A DNA stretch of 64,000 nucleotides from Trifolium pratense (GCF_020283565.1 NC_060060.1:73145257-73209256), one strand, 5' to 3'; counted from the stretch's first letter, positions 11,712-23,244 are shown. The notes: generated from the letters alone by a model not told the origin. Program-made: numbers and translations.

Positions 11712-12034
11712 TACTCCCTCCACTCCTTTTTAAAATAGTAACACCAAATTAACCTATTGAAGTGTACTTTTGCGCATTTTCTTCATATTATAACCTCATT
11801 TTAACCCACCAATAAATTCCTATTTTTTGCGTCCACACTTTCTGTCTCCAATAAATTTAATATGTTATGTACAAAAAAAAAATAGTTTTCCGAATATATA
11901 ACATTAATTAGTTTTATTTAAAAAATAAGAGTAATTAACAAATGATACAATTAACAAACCCCATACCCTTGAAATACCAAAATGACGGTTAAATAAGAAC
12001 ACTAAATGACACTTAAAAAGAAACGAAGGGAGTA
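11712..12034. mobile_element. Stowaway-like MITE (TACTCCCTCC ends)
   Basis: It begins TACTCCCTCCACTCCTTTTT and ends in the inverted AAAAAGAAACGAAGGGAGTA. TA at both edges is consistent with a Tc1/mariner-type target site. It is about 320 bp and non-coding. The internal sequence TAATATGTTATGTACAAAA matches, in opposite orientation, the element at 12744. Confidence 0.7.
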
Positions 12035-12743
12035 GTATTTTTTAGCTTTTATAATATCAATATTTTAGTTTATTTTTTGAAAAAAGTGACTTTTTTTAAT
12101 TTTGTTGATAATATTCTAAATTTTGTATCCTTCATTGTAATTTTACAAAAAAAATAAAATTATACAAAAAATATAGAAAGGATATGATGAATACAATAAA
12201 AAGATTATATAAGAGCCTATGTACGGGTGGCAAAACGAGTCAGACTCGTCGGGCCGCCCGTTTAAACCACAATTTTTGGCGGGCCGAGCCTAGATTTTTG
12301 GCTCGGTGCCTTAAGTTGCCCCACACCCGGCCAAAAAAACCGGGCGGGCCGAGTTGACCCCACATGCATTTTAGTTTTTTTTTTACTAGGATTAATTCAA
12401 GATGAAAAATAGGGAAAACAGATTAAACTTTACGAATGAGTTTATTTATTTATTTATTTATTACGTTTTTTAACCCAACAAAAGAAAGAATCGAATTAAA
12501 CATTACTTACATTATTTTCATTCCAAATCCAATTTATTATCATTTTGACACTTATTTAACTGATTGAATTTATTTTAAAACTTGTTTAATGTTGTTATTG
12601 ATGCTTTATTTTATTGAGGTTTTTTTTATTTTAAAGAATGAAATCGATATTGCGAGGATGTACCGAATTAAAAATAAAATTAACTATTAATAATTTAATA
12701 GTTTACATGAAGCATTTTGGTTTCATGCTGAATTATTAATTCT

Positions 12744-12985
12744 TACTCCCTCCGTTTTTTTATTGTCCATTTAAGTCGGATTTAACGTTTCTATTTAACT
12801 GTCCATTTGATATTTTAAGAGTACGATTTGCCAATTACTCTTATATTTTTCAATAAAACTAATTAATGTTATATATTTGGAAAACTAAATTTTTTTTTTA
12901 AAAAAAATGGTACATAACATATTAAATTTTCTTTTTCTTTTTGTACATAATATATTAAATTTATTGGAAAGAGAAAGTATGTATA
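12744..12985. mobile_element. Truncated Stowaway-like MITE
   Basis: It begins TACTCCCTCCGTTTTTTTAT. It continues with sequence that is the reverse complement of the inside of the 11712-12034 MITE (ACTAATTAATGTTATATATT then GTACATAACATATTAAATTT). The matching right terminus is missing; similarity fades at about 12985. Confidence 0.6.
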
Positions 12986-13029
12986 AAAAAACAAGCATAA
13001 AGAATAACCTTATGCCTTAAGAACTCCTT

Positions 13030-13240
13030 AGCCCTTCTTGCCTCCACCTTAGAGACAAGAATAAGCATGTGGCGAAACCACCATAGCGAACATACCAACG
13101 AGCACGGACAAAAGGTGAAGAGCATAAACCGTCCTCAAGTGCTCATACGAAATGACAATACATGTGTTATCTGTGGCTGATTCATTCCATGTGGGGGACT
13201 CCACAATACCGTCCGTAAACCCTAAAAATCCTCCTATGTA
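13030..13240 (-). other. Possible captured gene fragment inside the hAT-like element
   Basis: On the minus strand an open stretch reads GFTDGIVESPTWNES, then SYEHLRTVYALHLLSVLVGM. Its base composition is less AT-rich than its surroundings. I do not recognise the protein. It has no start or splice site that I can place with confidence, and stops appear after about 60 codons. Confidence 0.25.
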
Positions 13241-13736
13241 AGCACTTCATACATCAATTCCAGGTATGACATTATGCGCCTCCATTTATACTCTAAATGA
13301 AAACCTCTTTCAAATAATGACTTGAGCGTTGGAGTGCTAACATGACTGCAGATACCTTTTCCCCAACACAAAGGCCGGAATCGTCAAGCTTCCCCACCAT
13401 CATCAACACTCTACCGCGAGCTGAGACGTCACCGTTCAGAATTAACCAACTTAGCACACACATTTCCGAACATCCAGTTCAAGTTTGTTAATTTTTTTAG
13501 TTATTTTATATTATGCGTTAATATTTCTTGTCATAAAAAATATAAAAATAGTAAATTATATAGTAATTATATAAGTAGAAAATAAAAAATAATAATAATA
13601 ATTTTATGGGTCGGCCCGCCAACTCGTTAATAAACAAGACGGTCTTGATTTTTGAGCTCGGATGTCCAAGTTGGCCTGGTCTACCCCTTTTTTGGACTGG
13701 CCCAAATAGGGCGGACCGTCCACTTTGTCATCCGTA

Positions 13737-14714
13737 AACTTCTGCATAAAAATAGGAATAAAAAAAACAATAAAAAATTATAGAAAATATAGAAAAAAAA
13801 TTAAACAAAAACATAAACAATAATTTACTATTTCTGGTCTGATATACTTTACGGTAACATTTTTTTAATCTCTTATAATGAATAAAGTAGTAGTATAAGT
13901 TTGTACCAAAAAAAAAGTAAGTATAGCGTAGGAGTAATAAACTTTACCTTTTTTTCCCGATAAAAAAAAGTTAAAAGCATAGCTGCCATGCCATAGCAAG
14001 AACACAATAAGGCAACCTTTTAATTTCCAATTTGTGCTTTGAAAGTTGCAAGGATAGTTTACGGGGAATTGGGGATACGGGTTTGCAGCTATGCATTAAT
14101 TAAAATGGGGCAGATTTGTAATAAAACGGGGCAGGTTTGTAATTATAAATAGTGATATTATATAATTAAATGCTTTATTAACACACATTTTTAAACCAAT
14201 ATATTAGAGACACATAGGATGGGCTGGTGACCCAATTTTATGAGATGGGCAACCAAGTTCCCACCTTTTTTTTTTTACTAGTGAGGGCCGAAGCCCCATC
14301 CTTTCTCTTTCTTTAAAATGATTGCCTTAGCAATTTCGGTCTCTTTTTTATTTGGTTATCAATGTAATTATTTCATTTACTTCTTATTAAAAGTCCAGCT
14401 ATTACTCTCTTAAGCATCTCCAATGGTGATATCATTTTGGATATCATACATTATTAATAAGTGGTCCTTATAATGTCATAATGCTTATGCAACTCATATA
14501 TATTTTACTTTGATGATAAGACCACTTTGGGTATCATACACTATTAACAAATTGACATTTTATATTTATTTTTTAACTTAAATTAATGATATTAAATCGA
14601 TGATAGGATACTTTAAATAAGTTACCATATTATCAATATTCATATGTGCAATCACAAAAGTGAAATATCTCGGGCCTTAAACAATAAATGGAGGATTGGA
14701 CCACAATTGCATGC
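13737..14714. other. Gene-free intergenic stretch
   Basis: Mostly A/T homopolymers. A weak short duplication is visible around 14420-14560 (ATCATTTTGGATATCATACA and CCACTTTGGGTATCATACAC), suggesting MITE remains. Nothing codes. Confidence 0.45.
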
Positions 14715-14723
14715 TTCTTCTTT

Positions 14724-16050
14724 GAAAATTGCTCTTTAGGCCCCCTTGCATTGCTCTCAGACCCCTCAATCTGACAAAATTGCCCCTATGGTAATTTCGG
14801 TACTTAGGATCCGAAATAATATAACTTCGGAAGATAGGAACCAAACTCTGCTAAGCAAGAAAGAATCACAAAGAGCTTAAACAAAACTCGGTGTTGTGTG
14901 GCAGTGAGAATGCAATAGTAATGAAATATCACAATTGCTTGAATGGTTGCATAATTGAAACGGTGTATAGGCAACAATATCAAATATTTCCTTGGTTGGC
15001 AATTTGTGTACCAGAAATATCAATTTCGGGACCTTAAATTGAGAGACAACCTAAAATATCAATTTCATGACCCGAAATTGAACTTGAAAAATCAATTGCT
15101 TTTACCAGACAATATGCTAATACATATTAAGAAAACAGAGTAAAATTTGTTTCTGTCGCATGAAGTGAGACGAATGGAAGGGATTGAATGGATTGAAACT
15201 GTTGTTCTTGTTTTCGCCCTCAAAATCGCACTCAAGAGGGAGAGACACAGTTGTTTTCGCAAAGTGATGAAGTTTCTGGGTTTAACTGCTATATTACACC
15301 AGTTCGGTACGCAAATACCAAAATTACCATGTTCGGGTTTTACATTACGAAGCTGAGCGTCCATGTTCGGGTTTTACATTACGAAGCTGAGCGTTTTCGG
15401 TACATAGCTACCAATTAACTGACTCGAACAGGTGTTATGACCATTAAACACAACTTCGATAGCTATCACGTTTTTTTTTTGACACAATAGCTATCACGTT
15501 TTACAAGCCCAACAACGTGGAAGTGGCTAAAATAAAGGAACAACCAACAACTATCATCACTTAACAATTAGGATTAGTGACTCAGCAAAATAAAAACAAC
15601 AAACTCCACTAAAACTACTCCTATGACCACAAATTATGCTCCACTACTTACTCAACATAATCATGCTTCCTGGATTACAATTTCAGGAACCTTGCATAAC
15701 TCATTTTTTTTGGAGACCTTTGCTTTGAGTTTTGCCTTCTTATCCACTCATTTTACAATTATAAAAAATATCGAGGAAAACAAATTCATGAAGCATAATT
15801 CCACCCTCAACACTTGTGTTTTTCGTAACTGATGAACCGATTGAGTTTAAAACCGTATAATACAGAGCTTCAGGTGCAGCTACCGAACCAATGGAACCAT
15901 ATAACACGACTTCGGTTTGCAGAACCGAAAACATAGGTTTCGGATAGGTTTCGGTTTGTAGTTACCGAACGAAACGGAGACCAAAAATTGGGGTATTTTA
16001 GGATTTTAGGGGGGTTTGAGAGCAACGCAGGGGCCTAAAAAGTAATTTTC
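14724..16050. mobile_element. Mutator-like non-autonomous element, exact 9-bp TSD
   Basis: Target duplication TTCTTCTTT lies at 14715-14723 and 16051-16059. The ends are inverted: GAAAATTGCTCTTTAGGCCC on the left, and the complement of ...GGGCCTAAAAAGTAATTTTC on the right. The similarity continues into GCATTGCTCTCAGACCCC versus GCGTTGCTCTCAAACCCC. At 1327 bp it encodes no recognisable transposase. Short TTCGGT/ACCGAA motifs recur through the interior, including next to both arms. Small open frames inside are not credible genes. Confidence 0.8.
15328..15395. repeat. 34-bp perfect tandem duplication
   Basis: The unit beginning CCATGTTCGGGTTTTACATT and ending GAAGCTGAGCGT occurs twice head to tail with no change. 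It lies within the Mutator-like element at 14724-16050 and is probably a recent slippage or repair event. Confidence 0.85.
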
Positions 16051-16212
16051 TTCTTCTTTTGTGACGTAAACACGATTAAAAGCTCAAATGCGACACCTAC
16101 TCATTATTTGTCCTCTCACTATTTTGGTGACGGTCTCCAGGCCCACAAACGTACTAAATAAAATAAAGTCTTTCACATTTTCAATGAATACTAGTAAATA
16201 AATAAGATTTGT

Positions 16213-16290
16213 TGTACCCGTGAACTTAACTCAATAAGTAATGACATCGCACGTGTAGAATCCGAGGTTCAATTTCTAGCCACTAATTTT
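16213..16290 (+). mobile_element. Degenerate tRNA-derived SINE head
   Basis: GTGAACTTAACTCAATAAGT resembles an RNA polymerase III A box region, and GAGGTTCAATTTC at about 16264 resembles a B box (GGTTCGANTCC). Spacing fits a tRNA-like head. The tail and target duplications could not be defined. Confidence 0.4.
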
Positions 16291-18540
16291 TTTAAGGGTC
16301 TCGTATTAATTGTATTTTTTCAATTCACATTTTTTATTCGAGGTGTCAAATTTGTTGGAAGTGGTGACACATTGAGATATTATTTGAAATAAATTTGTTC
16401 ATGTAAAGTGTGATTATTTGTTGTTTTTGAATTTAGGAAAATTCAATTTTAAAAATTAGCCACTGAAGATATTACCAGGTCAAGTCGCGGACTAGGTCAC
16501 TGTCTTGAAGACATTTTGCGGTACCCAAAATTGTGCAAGACAGACTATCAGACTATCATTACTATGAACCACTCAAATATTGATTCAAAAATCAATTCCT
16601 CAGGGCAAAGCCAATCTTTGTAACAACAAGAAAACAAAAATATTTAGATGAAGTGAGTAGAGAGAGAAGAGAGATTTCGAAATTTAGAAATATCTGGAGT
16701 GAAGAATTCTGAGAAGTGAAGTCATCTGTTTATAGAGGAAGTCTAGAACTGAAAAGGAGAGAATTCAGTGAGACGGATTAACACGGAGTTTGATCAGATC
16801 CGTAATTAATTTGGCAATTGATAGGAAAATGTGCGTTAGAGGATATGTATTAGAGATATCCGATTATAAAATTGGAAATGAAGTGAAACGGTAAGAACAC
16901 ATTAAAAACACGTGCACTAATTCTTCATTAATCCGCACACATTAATTAATTAAAAAAAAATTAATTGTCCTGATGAGCATATTGCATAATAAAAAAAACA
17001 CGTTACACCTTAAGAGTGGAATTTCTGGCCATTAGGCTACTTAACAAAAAAAATTTATTAAAAAAATACTATATCACCAAGGCGGCGGCGGCGTGCACGC
17101 GTGATTGTCAACATTATGTGTGGAGGGCCCGTTTACAAAACTAGGTAAACCTTGAGACACACCCCAAGAAGTCACTCTATCATATATAAAAACTGTTAAG
17201 GTGAGTGTTTCCTCCGATGTATACGACTTATTGAAACTTGTTTTAATTCACACTTTTTACTTCTCTACTACTTAAGTAATGAATTGAATTTGCTACTTAA
17301 GTAGCAGACAAAAACATTTTAATAATTTTGTAAAACACGCGAGAAAATGGATAAAGTAGCAAAAGAAAATCTCATATTTTAAAACTTGTAACTCATATGC
17401 TCAAGGAACAAACTATTAAGTATGAGAACCATGAAAGAACAAAATATTCTACCCACCCCTTCACTATTATACCTTAAAATAAAGTAACAATATTGGTCTC
17501 ATATTCAAGGAATTTAGGAATATTGGGTAAGTACCATAAAGACAAAAAGCAAAATATGTTAGGTCGATTTTGAATACAAAATTCAAACCCCATTTGTTTA
17601 TTTTTGGTAGTGAGTGAAAGGGATACCAAATTCATTTTCTTTGCAATTAGATTGATATTATCATTTCATTAACAATGGATTGAACGAAGTGGTAAAAATT
17701 TCTAGTCTCTTCCTGATTACTTCGAAGCTTCGTACCTATATTTGCAAAAAAAAAAAAGGAAAAAAAAATTTGTACCTATAAAATAATAATATTAAATTAT
17801 ATTATTATATATAAATACAAAACTTATGTGCATTTACTTGGATATTTTTCGTATGAATCTTAACACAGTAAAACAAAAGTGCTATTTTGCTGGGGTTTTT
17901 AAGCTGTTTTGCGGGAGTTTCTAACCTTGGCCGAATATTTAGTGGGATTTACAAAAACTGCTGGTATCCTGTGTTCAAACTGCCGCGAATGTTGCTGAGG
18001 TTCAATTTCCCCGCAAAACATGAAATATATGTAAAAAAATTAAAAGTCATAATACCAATATTCATTAACAATTTTTTTAGAATATTCAAATAAAAATATA
18101 ATTATTGATTCATAGTTTTTTTTATACGATTATTGATTCATAGTATATACCTCAAAATTCCTACTAACATTATACCAAAAATTAGGCTTTAAAAATTTAT
18201 ATAAAATAAATATATAAATTAAATAATATCAGTATTGTTTTAGTAAAAAAAAAATCAGTATTTTCGATGAAGAAAAACCAAAAGATAGAAATTAATTATT
18301 ATAAAAAATTAAATAAAAAGATAGAAAGTCATTGTTTTATATCAATGTTACTATTATATTTTTGAAATATCCCTTGAGGCCAAAGAACTAGAAGAAGTAA
18401 CAACACAATCCTTGATAAAAGAAATGAAAAATCCACATCTAATTCTTAATTGACTTGAGAGTTTACAAAAATTAGGCTTTAAAAATTTATATCAAAATAA
18501 AATTTTATGCTAAATAAATATAAAAAAATCAAACATTCTT
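16291..18540. other. Gene-free repeat-rich stretch
   Basis: Copy B of the dispersed repeat (CTACTTAAGTAGC at about 17280-17310) lies at about 17215-17410, inverted relative to 9250-9560. A short stretch near 17690-17730 (TCTAGTCTCTTCCTGATTAC) resembles part of the SINE at 38035. The sequence around 16480-16560 (AAGACATTTTGCGGTACCCA) looks like old LTR-element sequence, but no partner LTR was found. No gene is supported. Confidence 0.4.
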
Positions 18541-18799
18541 CAGCACTAGATGATCATCCACTTGCATCCAATATAAACCAGGCTTAATTTCTCCATGGCA
18601 AAGTTAAACAAACTTTAATCAACAGAAAGGGCGCCACTACCACAGCCCCTGCAACCATTGAGCCCACCACAATAAGAAAAGCTTCATTGTTTTTGGCTTA
18701 TAGTAGGAAAAAAATTGAAATAAATAATCAAACCACCAAATTCAATTTTCAAAATATAGGCACTCTTCAGCTAAGAAATCATTGTTTTTCATAGCAGCA

Positions 18800-18890
18800 A
18801 CTAATACATCAATATTACTCATGGAATCCTCCCATATCTTTGGCCCTGTAGTTTCGAAGTGGATCTGTAATTTGTCTTGGAGTCGATTGT
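18800..18890 (-). pseudogene. Short cysteine synthase-like fragment
   Basis: The minus strand reads LQIHFETTGPKIWEDSM followed by SNIDVLVAAMKNN. This resembles the PLP-fold segment of O-acetylserine (thiol) lyase around ETTGPEIWEDT-GNVD-LVA. The GTGGT phosphate-binding loop that should follow is absent, and the frame ends soon after at about 18744 (TGA). About 30 residues match, so it is a gene scrap at best, perhaps carried by a transposon. A separate minus-strand frame at about 18600-18690 (VVGSMVAGAVVVAPFLLIKV) resembles a membrane span and was not identified. Confidence 0.35.
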
Positions 18891-20210
18891 CAAGTCCTAC
18901 ATCGCCTAATTTCTTAAATAAAGGAGGTTAAAAAATAGTTAGGAGAAGTCTCACATCGCTTAGAGTGGTGAAGCAAGGGGGAAATCAAGGCTATATATAT
19001 ATATATATATATGGAGAATGTTAACTTGTGCCCTTAAGGGCACATGTTAAGAAGATAAATGTGGAAAAAATTTATTGAACTTGTGTTGTATTCAATTATC
19101 TAAACATTAAATTATTTGTATCATTAAATGCTATATTTCTATTATATATATATTGGACCTAAGTTATTTGGTTTTAGATCCACCGGTCAGTGACACTTTA
19201 AGCTTATATCTGACTTTTTGTTTTTCTCTTATACTCTTTTATTAGAGTGTGAGTGTGTTCTTTTATTTTCTCTATGCCTGTTTTCCCCCAACAATTTGCA
19301 GACATAAATCTTAAAATCTTAATAACATGTAACTAAATGTGTGTTGTAACTTCTATCTTCGTACAAATCATACCATAAAGTTTAAAACACGGAGAAATAT
19401 GGCACCTCAATCTCGGATTAGGATCACCTGCAGTTGAATTCAATTGCAGGCCCACACAGTAGAGTAAAAATTTCCATTATTATTTAAATAAATTATAAAA
19501 TAAATAAAAAAACACTCTACAACATTACCCTGAAGTTAAAATTTAACTGCAGGCAATCCACACGCCTCAATCTCAGTCTCTCGTAGCTCCTCCTCATACC
19601 TACATTGTCATCAATCACCATCGATTAAATCATGAGTAGTTCAATGAAGCACAACACTCTAATGGTTTTGATATTTAGGTGACCTGATATTTTACAGGTA
19701 ACAAATAAAAACTAAAAATCAAACATACTTGTGGTAATTGATTGGAATATGGAAATTGAAGAGGAGCAACCCTAAACTCGAAGAATAAAATGAAGCGGCA
19801 CTGATGGCTCAGAGGTTGCGCCTAGGGTTTCACGATAATGAACGAATCTTCAGCAGTGAACGATTTTGAGAGTGTCGAACAAGGAACTATTGAATCTTCA
19901 GTTATGGATGATTACATAGAAGAGCTACGAAATTTGAGGTGGAGCAGAGAAATTGAGGAATCGTGTACGTATTCAAGGTGACACATTTGAGAGAAGAAAT
20001 TAGGGATGAAAATAAATGAAAGATTGAGGAAAAATGAAAAAAAAAAAAAAGAGAGATAAAAGATGAAAAGTGTTCGATGGTTCATGCTGAAAAATTGAAC
20101 GAAATGAATTTTTTTTGGAAAAAGAACCGCACTGAATGATGGGGGTTTAAACCGCCTCTAAATTAACAGGGTGTTTTCTTAAAAGTTCTTTTGTCACACA
20201 ATTTTTGGGG
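18891..20210. other. Gene-free repeat-rich stretch
   Basis: The sequence GAAGTCTCACATCGCTTAGA near 18945 resembles the AAGTCCCACATCGCTTAG start of plant TRIM/LTR elements, and AGTCCTACATCGCCTAA at 18892 is a related motif. A (TA) run lies at about 18990-19011, followed by the palindrome GTGCCCTTAAGGGCAC. Around 19430-19550 two CTGCAG-containing segments face each other, probably MITE remains. No gene is supported. Confidence 0.4.
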
Positions 20211-20219
20211 GTTACATTA

Positions 20220-20883
20220 GGCGGATTCTAGTGGGGAGACCATGATAGGTCTCTCACCAATGAGTCATGTGTTTTGTGGACTGGATTGAATGTGTACATG
20301 ATATTATGATGTGCTGTTAGTATTATTATTATTATTTTGTGAAAAAAAGTTTTTGATATTTTTTCGGGAAAAAATGATCGATTTTTTTTTTTTTCCAGAA
20401 AAAAGTTCCCAATTTTTTAGGGAAAAAGTTTTGATTTCAGATAAAAACAATTCCGGAGTTTTTCTGGAAAAAAAAAAAGATACCGTTCTTTTTTCGGGAA
20501 AAAAGTTTCGGATTTTTTCTGAAAAAAAGATTTCGATTTTTTCTGGAAAAAGTTCCGATGTTTTCCGGAAAAAAGTTCCCGATTTTTTGGGGAAAATAGT
20601 TTCGAAATGTTCATCTGAAAAAGTATTGCTGATACAAAAAAGAGTGAAAAAACAGAAAATATTTAAAACTTTTTTTCGAATAAAATATTAGAACTTTCCC
20701 AGAAAAATATTGGAAACTTATCGAAAAAAAATTTCTGAAAAAATCAGGAAATTTTTTTCAAAAATAATAAAAAAAAATAATGCTGACAGTACACCATAAT
20801 ATCACGTACACATTCAATCCGATCCACAAAACGCATGACTCATTGGTGAGAGACCTATCATAGTCTCCCTCCCTAGAATCCCC
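20220..20883. mobile_element. Mutator-like foldback element, copy 3, exact 9-bp TSD
   Basis: The target duplication GTTACATTA lies at 20211-20219 and 20884-20892. The ends are GGCGGATTCTAGTGGGGAGA on the left and the inverted GTCTCCCTCCCTAGAATCCCC on the right. It shares the long arms and the CCGGAAAA/TTTTCCGG interior of copies 1 and 2 but is shorter (664 bp). This is the copy that places the family in the 9-bp-duplicating (Mutator-like) group. Confidence 0.8.
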
Positions 20884-21639
20884 GTTACATTATACATCCT
20901 AAAAACGGCAATAGTTAATGGGTCTTGCTAACGAGTGCCCCCGGGGCATTCTTTAAGCATTCCATTTAAAGAAATTTTTCTTATGTATAAGCCTTTTCTT
21001 ATGTATGGTGCATAAGTCATTCACAGCCATCAGATGATTTTACATGTGTAATAATCATAACTGAAGAACTTTCTATTTTTGCTTGCTCAATTTCGGCAAT
21101 ATTTTATATGCGATTCGATCACCGATTTCGAAAACTAATATCGGAAACATTCATAAAATTGAACGACGATCAAAACAGTATAAAGAACGTCGATTTTCGT
21201 TGATTATTGAGGGAGAACGAAACGGGTCGACGAACCAGGTCGTCGCGACCCGTTTCTGCAGAAAATGGGTGAGGAAGATGATGAACAGTGATGCGCCTCC
21301 ACGCCCACTCTCACTGGCGGCGCGTGGGGGCGCGTGCAGTGCCAAGGAGACTCCAAATTTTTTATTGTTTTTACAGAAAAATAGTAAATAATTTTTTGGG
21401 AATTTTGGGACCAGTTGTATTTTTCTGAGACCTGAAACTATTTTTAGTTAATTAAATGAGGTAAATATGCTTTTATAAATATCAGATATTAATAAAATTT
21501 TCCCAAAATTTTATTTAGAGTATTTTGAATTATTTGGAACGGTTGGGGATACCTCACTCTCTCCGGTTTTATATCGTCTTTAATATTTAAATTTATTTCA
21601 CAATTTTTATTAAGGGTTAAATATGTTTTTGGAGAACAA

Positions 21640-22225
21640 CTCTTTGAAACCATTCTACAGCAAAAATGGTTTCATACCGTTATACACTGAAACCATTAGT
21701 CTAGTTAAATGGTTTCATGGCGTTATACACCGAAACCATTATTATAGTTAAATAGTTTTATATGAGCATTAGTGTCAAGATGTTATACACTGAAACCATT
21801 AGTCTTGTTAATTGGTTTCAAGATGTTATACACTGAAACCATTTGTCTAGTTAAATGGTTTGATACTTTTATACACTGAAACCATTATTATAGTTAAATG
21901 GTTTTATATGAGCATTAGTGCCAAGATGTTATACACTGAAACCATTAGTCCTTTTAATTGGTTTCAAGATGTTATACACTGAAACCATTTGTCTAGTTAA
22001 ATGGTTTCATATTGTTATACACTGAAACCATTATTCTAGTTAAATGGTTTCATAGCGTTATACACTGAAACCATTAGTCTTGTTATTTGGTTTCAAGATG
22101 TTATACACTAAAACCGTTAGTCTAGTTAAATGGTTTCATAACGTTATACACTGAAACCATTATTTTAGTTAAATGGTTTCATATGGGCATTAGTGCCAAG
22201 ATGTTATACACTGAAACCATTGTTA
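21640..22225. repeat. Tandem array, unit about 43 bp, palindromic core
   Basis: The unit contains CACTGAAACCATTAGTCTAG followed by TTAAATGGTTTCATACCGTT and is repeated about a dozen times with mutations and a few larger gaps. GAAACCATT and AATGGTTTC within each unit are reverse complements, so each unit can form a hairpin. The array lies inside the composite repeat at 20925-22960. Confidence 0.85.
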
Positions 22226-22376
22226 TTAAGTAAAACATCACATAACCATTTTACAAAACCATGCTACATAAAGCAAAAAAACATATAAAGCAATTATTAG
22301 GGTTAGTTTAGTTGAAAAAAATTTGGATAGTATGCATGAGATATTGGATTCGATCATTTTTTTATTGTAAAGAAAA

Positions 22377-22379
<3 letters not shown>

Positions 22380-22424
<45 letters not shown>
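22380..22424. repeat. (AT)n microsatellite
   Basis: About 22 AT dinucleotides without interruption. Similar runs in this window lie at about 33063-33103, 37747-37785, 43336-43411 and 51991-52018. Confidence 0.95.
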
Positions 22425-22429
<5 letters not shown>

Positions 22430-22629
22430 ATTAATGTATGAGATTTTATTTATATTGTGGTTATGATTGATAAAACTTAAAATTAAATTGTATGTTTGAC
22501 AAGTATGCTTTATATATACATGAACCATTCGTTATTATGTTGGGCTTCGAGGGGGTGTATGATGAAAATTAATTAAAAATGGATTTTTATAATATATACT
22601 TCAAAGGAACAAAAATTATTATTTAATTG

Positions 22630-22855
22630 GAAACGGGGGGCGCGCTAGAAATTTGGGGGGAGTGCGCTAGAAGTTTGGAGGAGGGAAAAAAATTGGGGGC
22701 GCGCTAGAAATCTAGGGGAGGAAAAAAAAAATGGGGGGCTCACAAGAAATCTAGGAGAAAAAGGAAAAAAAAACTGGGGGGTGCGCTAAGCAAAAGGGGG
22801 GCGCGCAAGTAATGAGATAGTATATGGGGGGCGCGCGAGTAATGGATTGCCTAAT
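22630..22855. repeat. G-rich degenerate minisatellite with GCGCGC
   Basis: Six to seven imperfect units carry GGGGGGCGCGCTAGAAATTT or close variants, separated by A-rich spacers. G-runs of five to six and CpG-dense GCGCGC blocks stand out against the AT-rich surroundings. No coding role is seen. Confidence 0.75.
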
Positions 22856-23056
22856 TTTGGGCTTGGGCTGACTTTTGGTATAGGAAGCAAATTTATGCAT
22901 GGTGCATAAATTTGGGCTTATGCACCATAACTACACCCCCTAAAAACCATCCGCTATTTGGCACGTCTTTTTTTGTAGTGACATAATCAATCATAATTTT
23001 TTCAAAATTTATTATAGCAGTGTATGTTATATTTTTTTTTGCCTGTTGGGAATTAG

Positions 23057-23243
23057 AAAAAGAGAGTCAAAATCCTCTTTATTTTTTATTCTATCTATTT
23101 TTGTCATTTTTAATGTTTTAAAAATATAATAATGTGATATTTGGTAGATCCGATTATTTAATATTCCCTCCGGTCCTTTATTATAAGAAAAAAATTACTT
23201 TTTAGATCCATTGAATGTTAGATGTATCTTATCTATATTATAG
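23057..23243. repeat. Direct duplication, left copy (with truncated MITE)
   Basis: AAAAGAGAGTCAAAATCCTC through GGTAGATCCGATTATTTAAT, then the MITE start TTCCCTCCGGTCCTTTATTA. The same series occurs at 23820-24000. This copy breaks off at 23243, one base before the Helitron-type terminus. Confidence 0.85.
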
Positions 23244-23244
23244 A

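Larger units (their letters stand above)
12222..13736. mobile_element. hAT-like element (GGGTGGCAAAACG ends)
   Basis: The left end TACGGGTGGCAAAACGAGTC and the inverted right end CACTTTGTCATCCGTA match the GGGTGGCAAAACGGGC-type termini common in plant hAT elements. Both sides continue with GGGCCG/CGGCCC-rich subterminal sequence. The flanks AGCCTATG and AACTTCTG match at only five of eight positions, so the duplication is decayed or the boundary is slightly off. A Stowaway-type MITE fragment is nested at 12744. A possible captured fragment lies at about 13030-13240. Confidence 0.5.
20925..22960. mobile_element. Composite repeat related to the 26180-28162 element
   Basis: Near the left side GTATGGTGCATAAGTC (about 21003) faces TTATGCATGGTGCATAAAT near the right side (about 22890), suggesting weak inverted ends. 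The segment 21370-21470 (AGACCTGAAACTATTTTTAG) matches the reverse complement of 27293-27395, and both elements contain arrays of GAAACCATT palindromes. The left flank GGTCTTGCTAACGAGTGCCC resembles the end of the MITE at 24711. Exact boundaries and target duplication were not found. A 102-codon frame at 21083-21391 lies inside but has no recognised domain. Confidence 0.45.

Noticed and set aside
15092..15364. Overlapping plus and minus frames of 69-90 residues
   Set aside because: They lie inside the non-autonomous Mutator-like element, overlap each other, and include the 34-bp tandem duplication.
21083..21391. 102-residue frame in the composite repeat
   Set aside because: It has no recognised domain, lies within a repeat unit, and overlaps an equally long antisense frame. 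Possibly transposon sequence, but no gene can be supported.
21640..22225. Regular repeats with spacers, superficially like a CRISPR array
   Set aside because: The repeats are degenerate, the spacers are themselves repeated, there are no cas genes, and the DNA is plant nuclear. It is a tandem array within a transposon.
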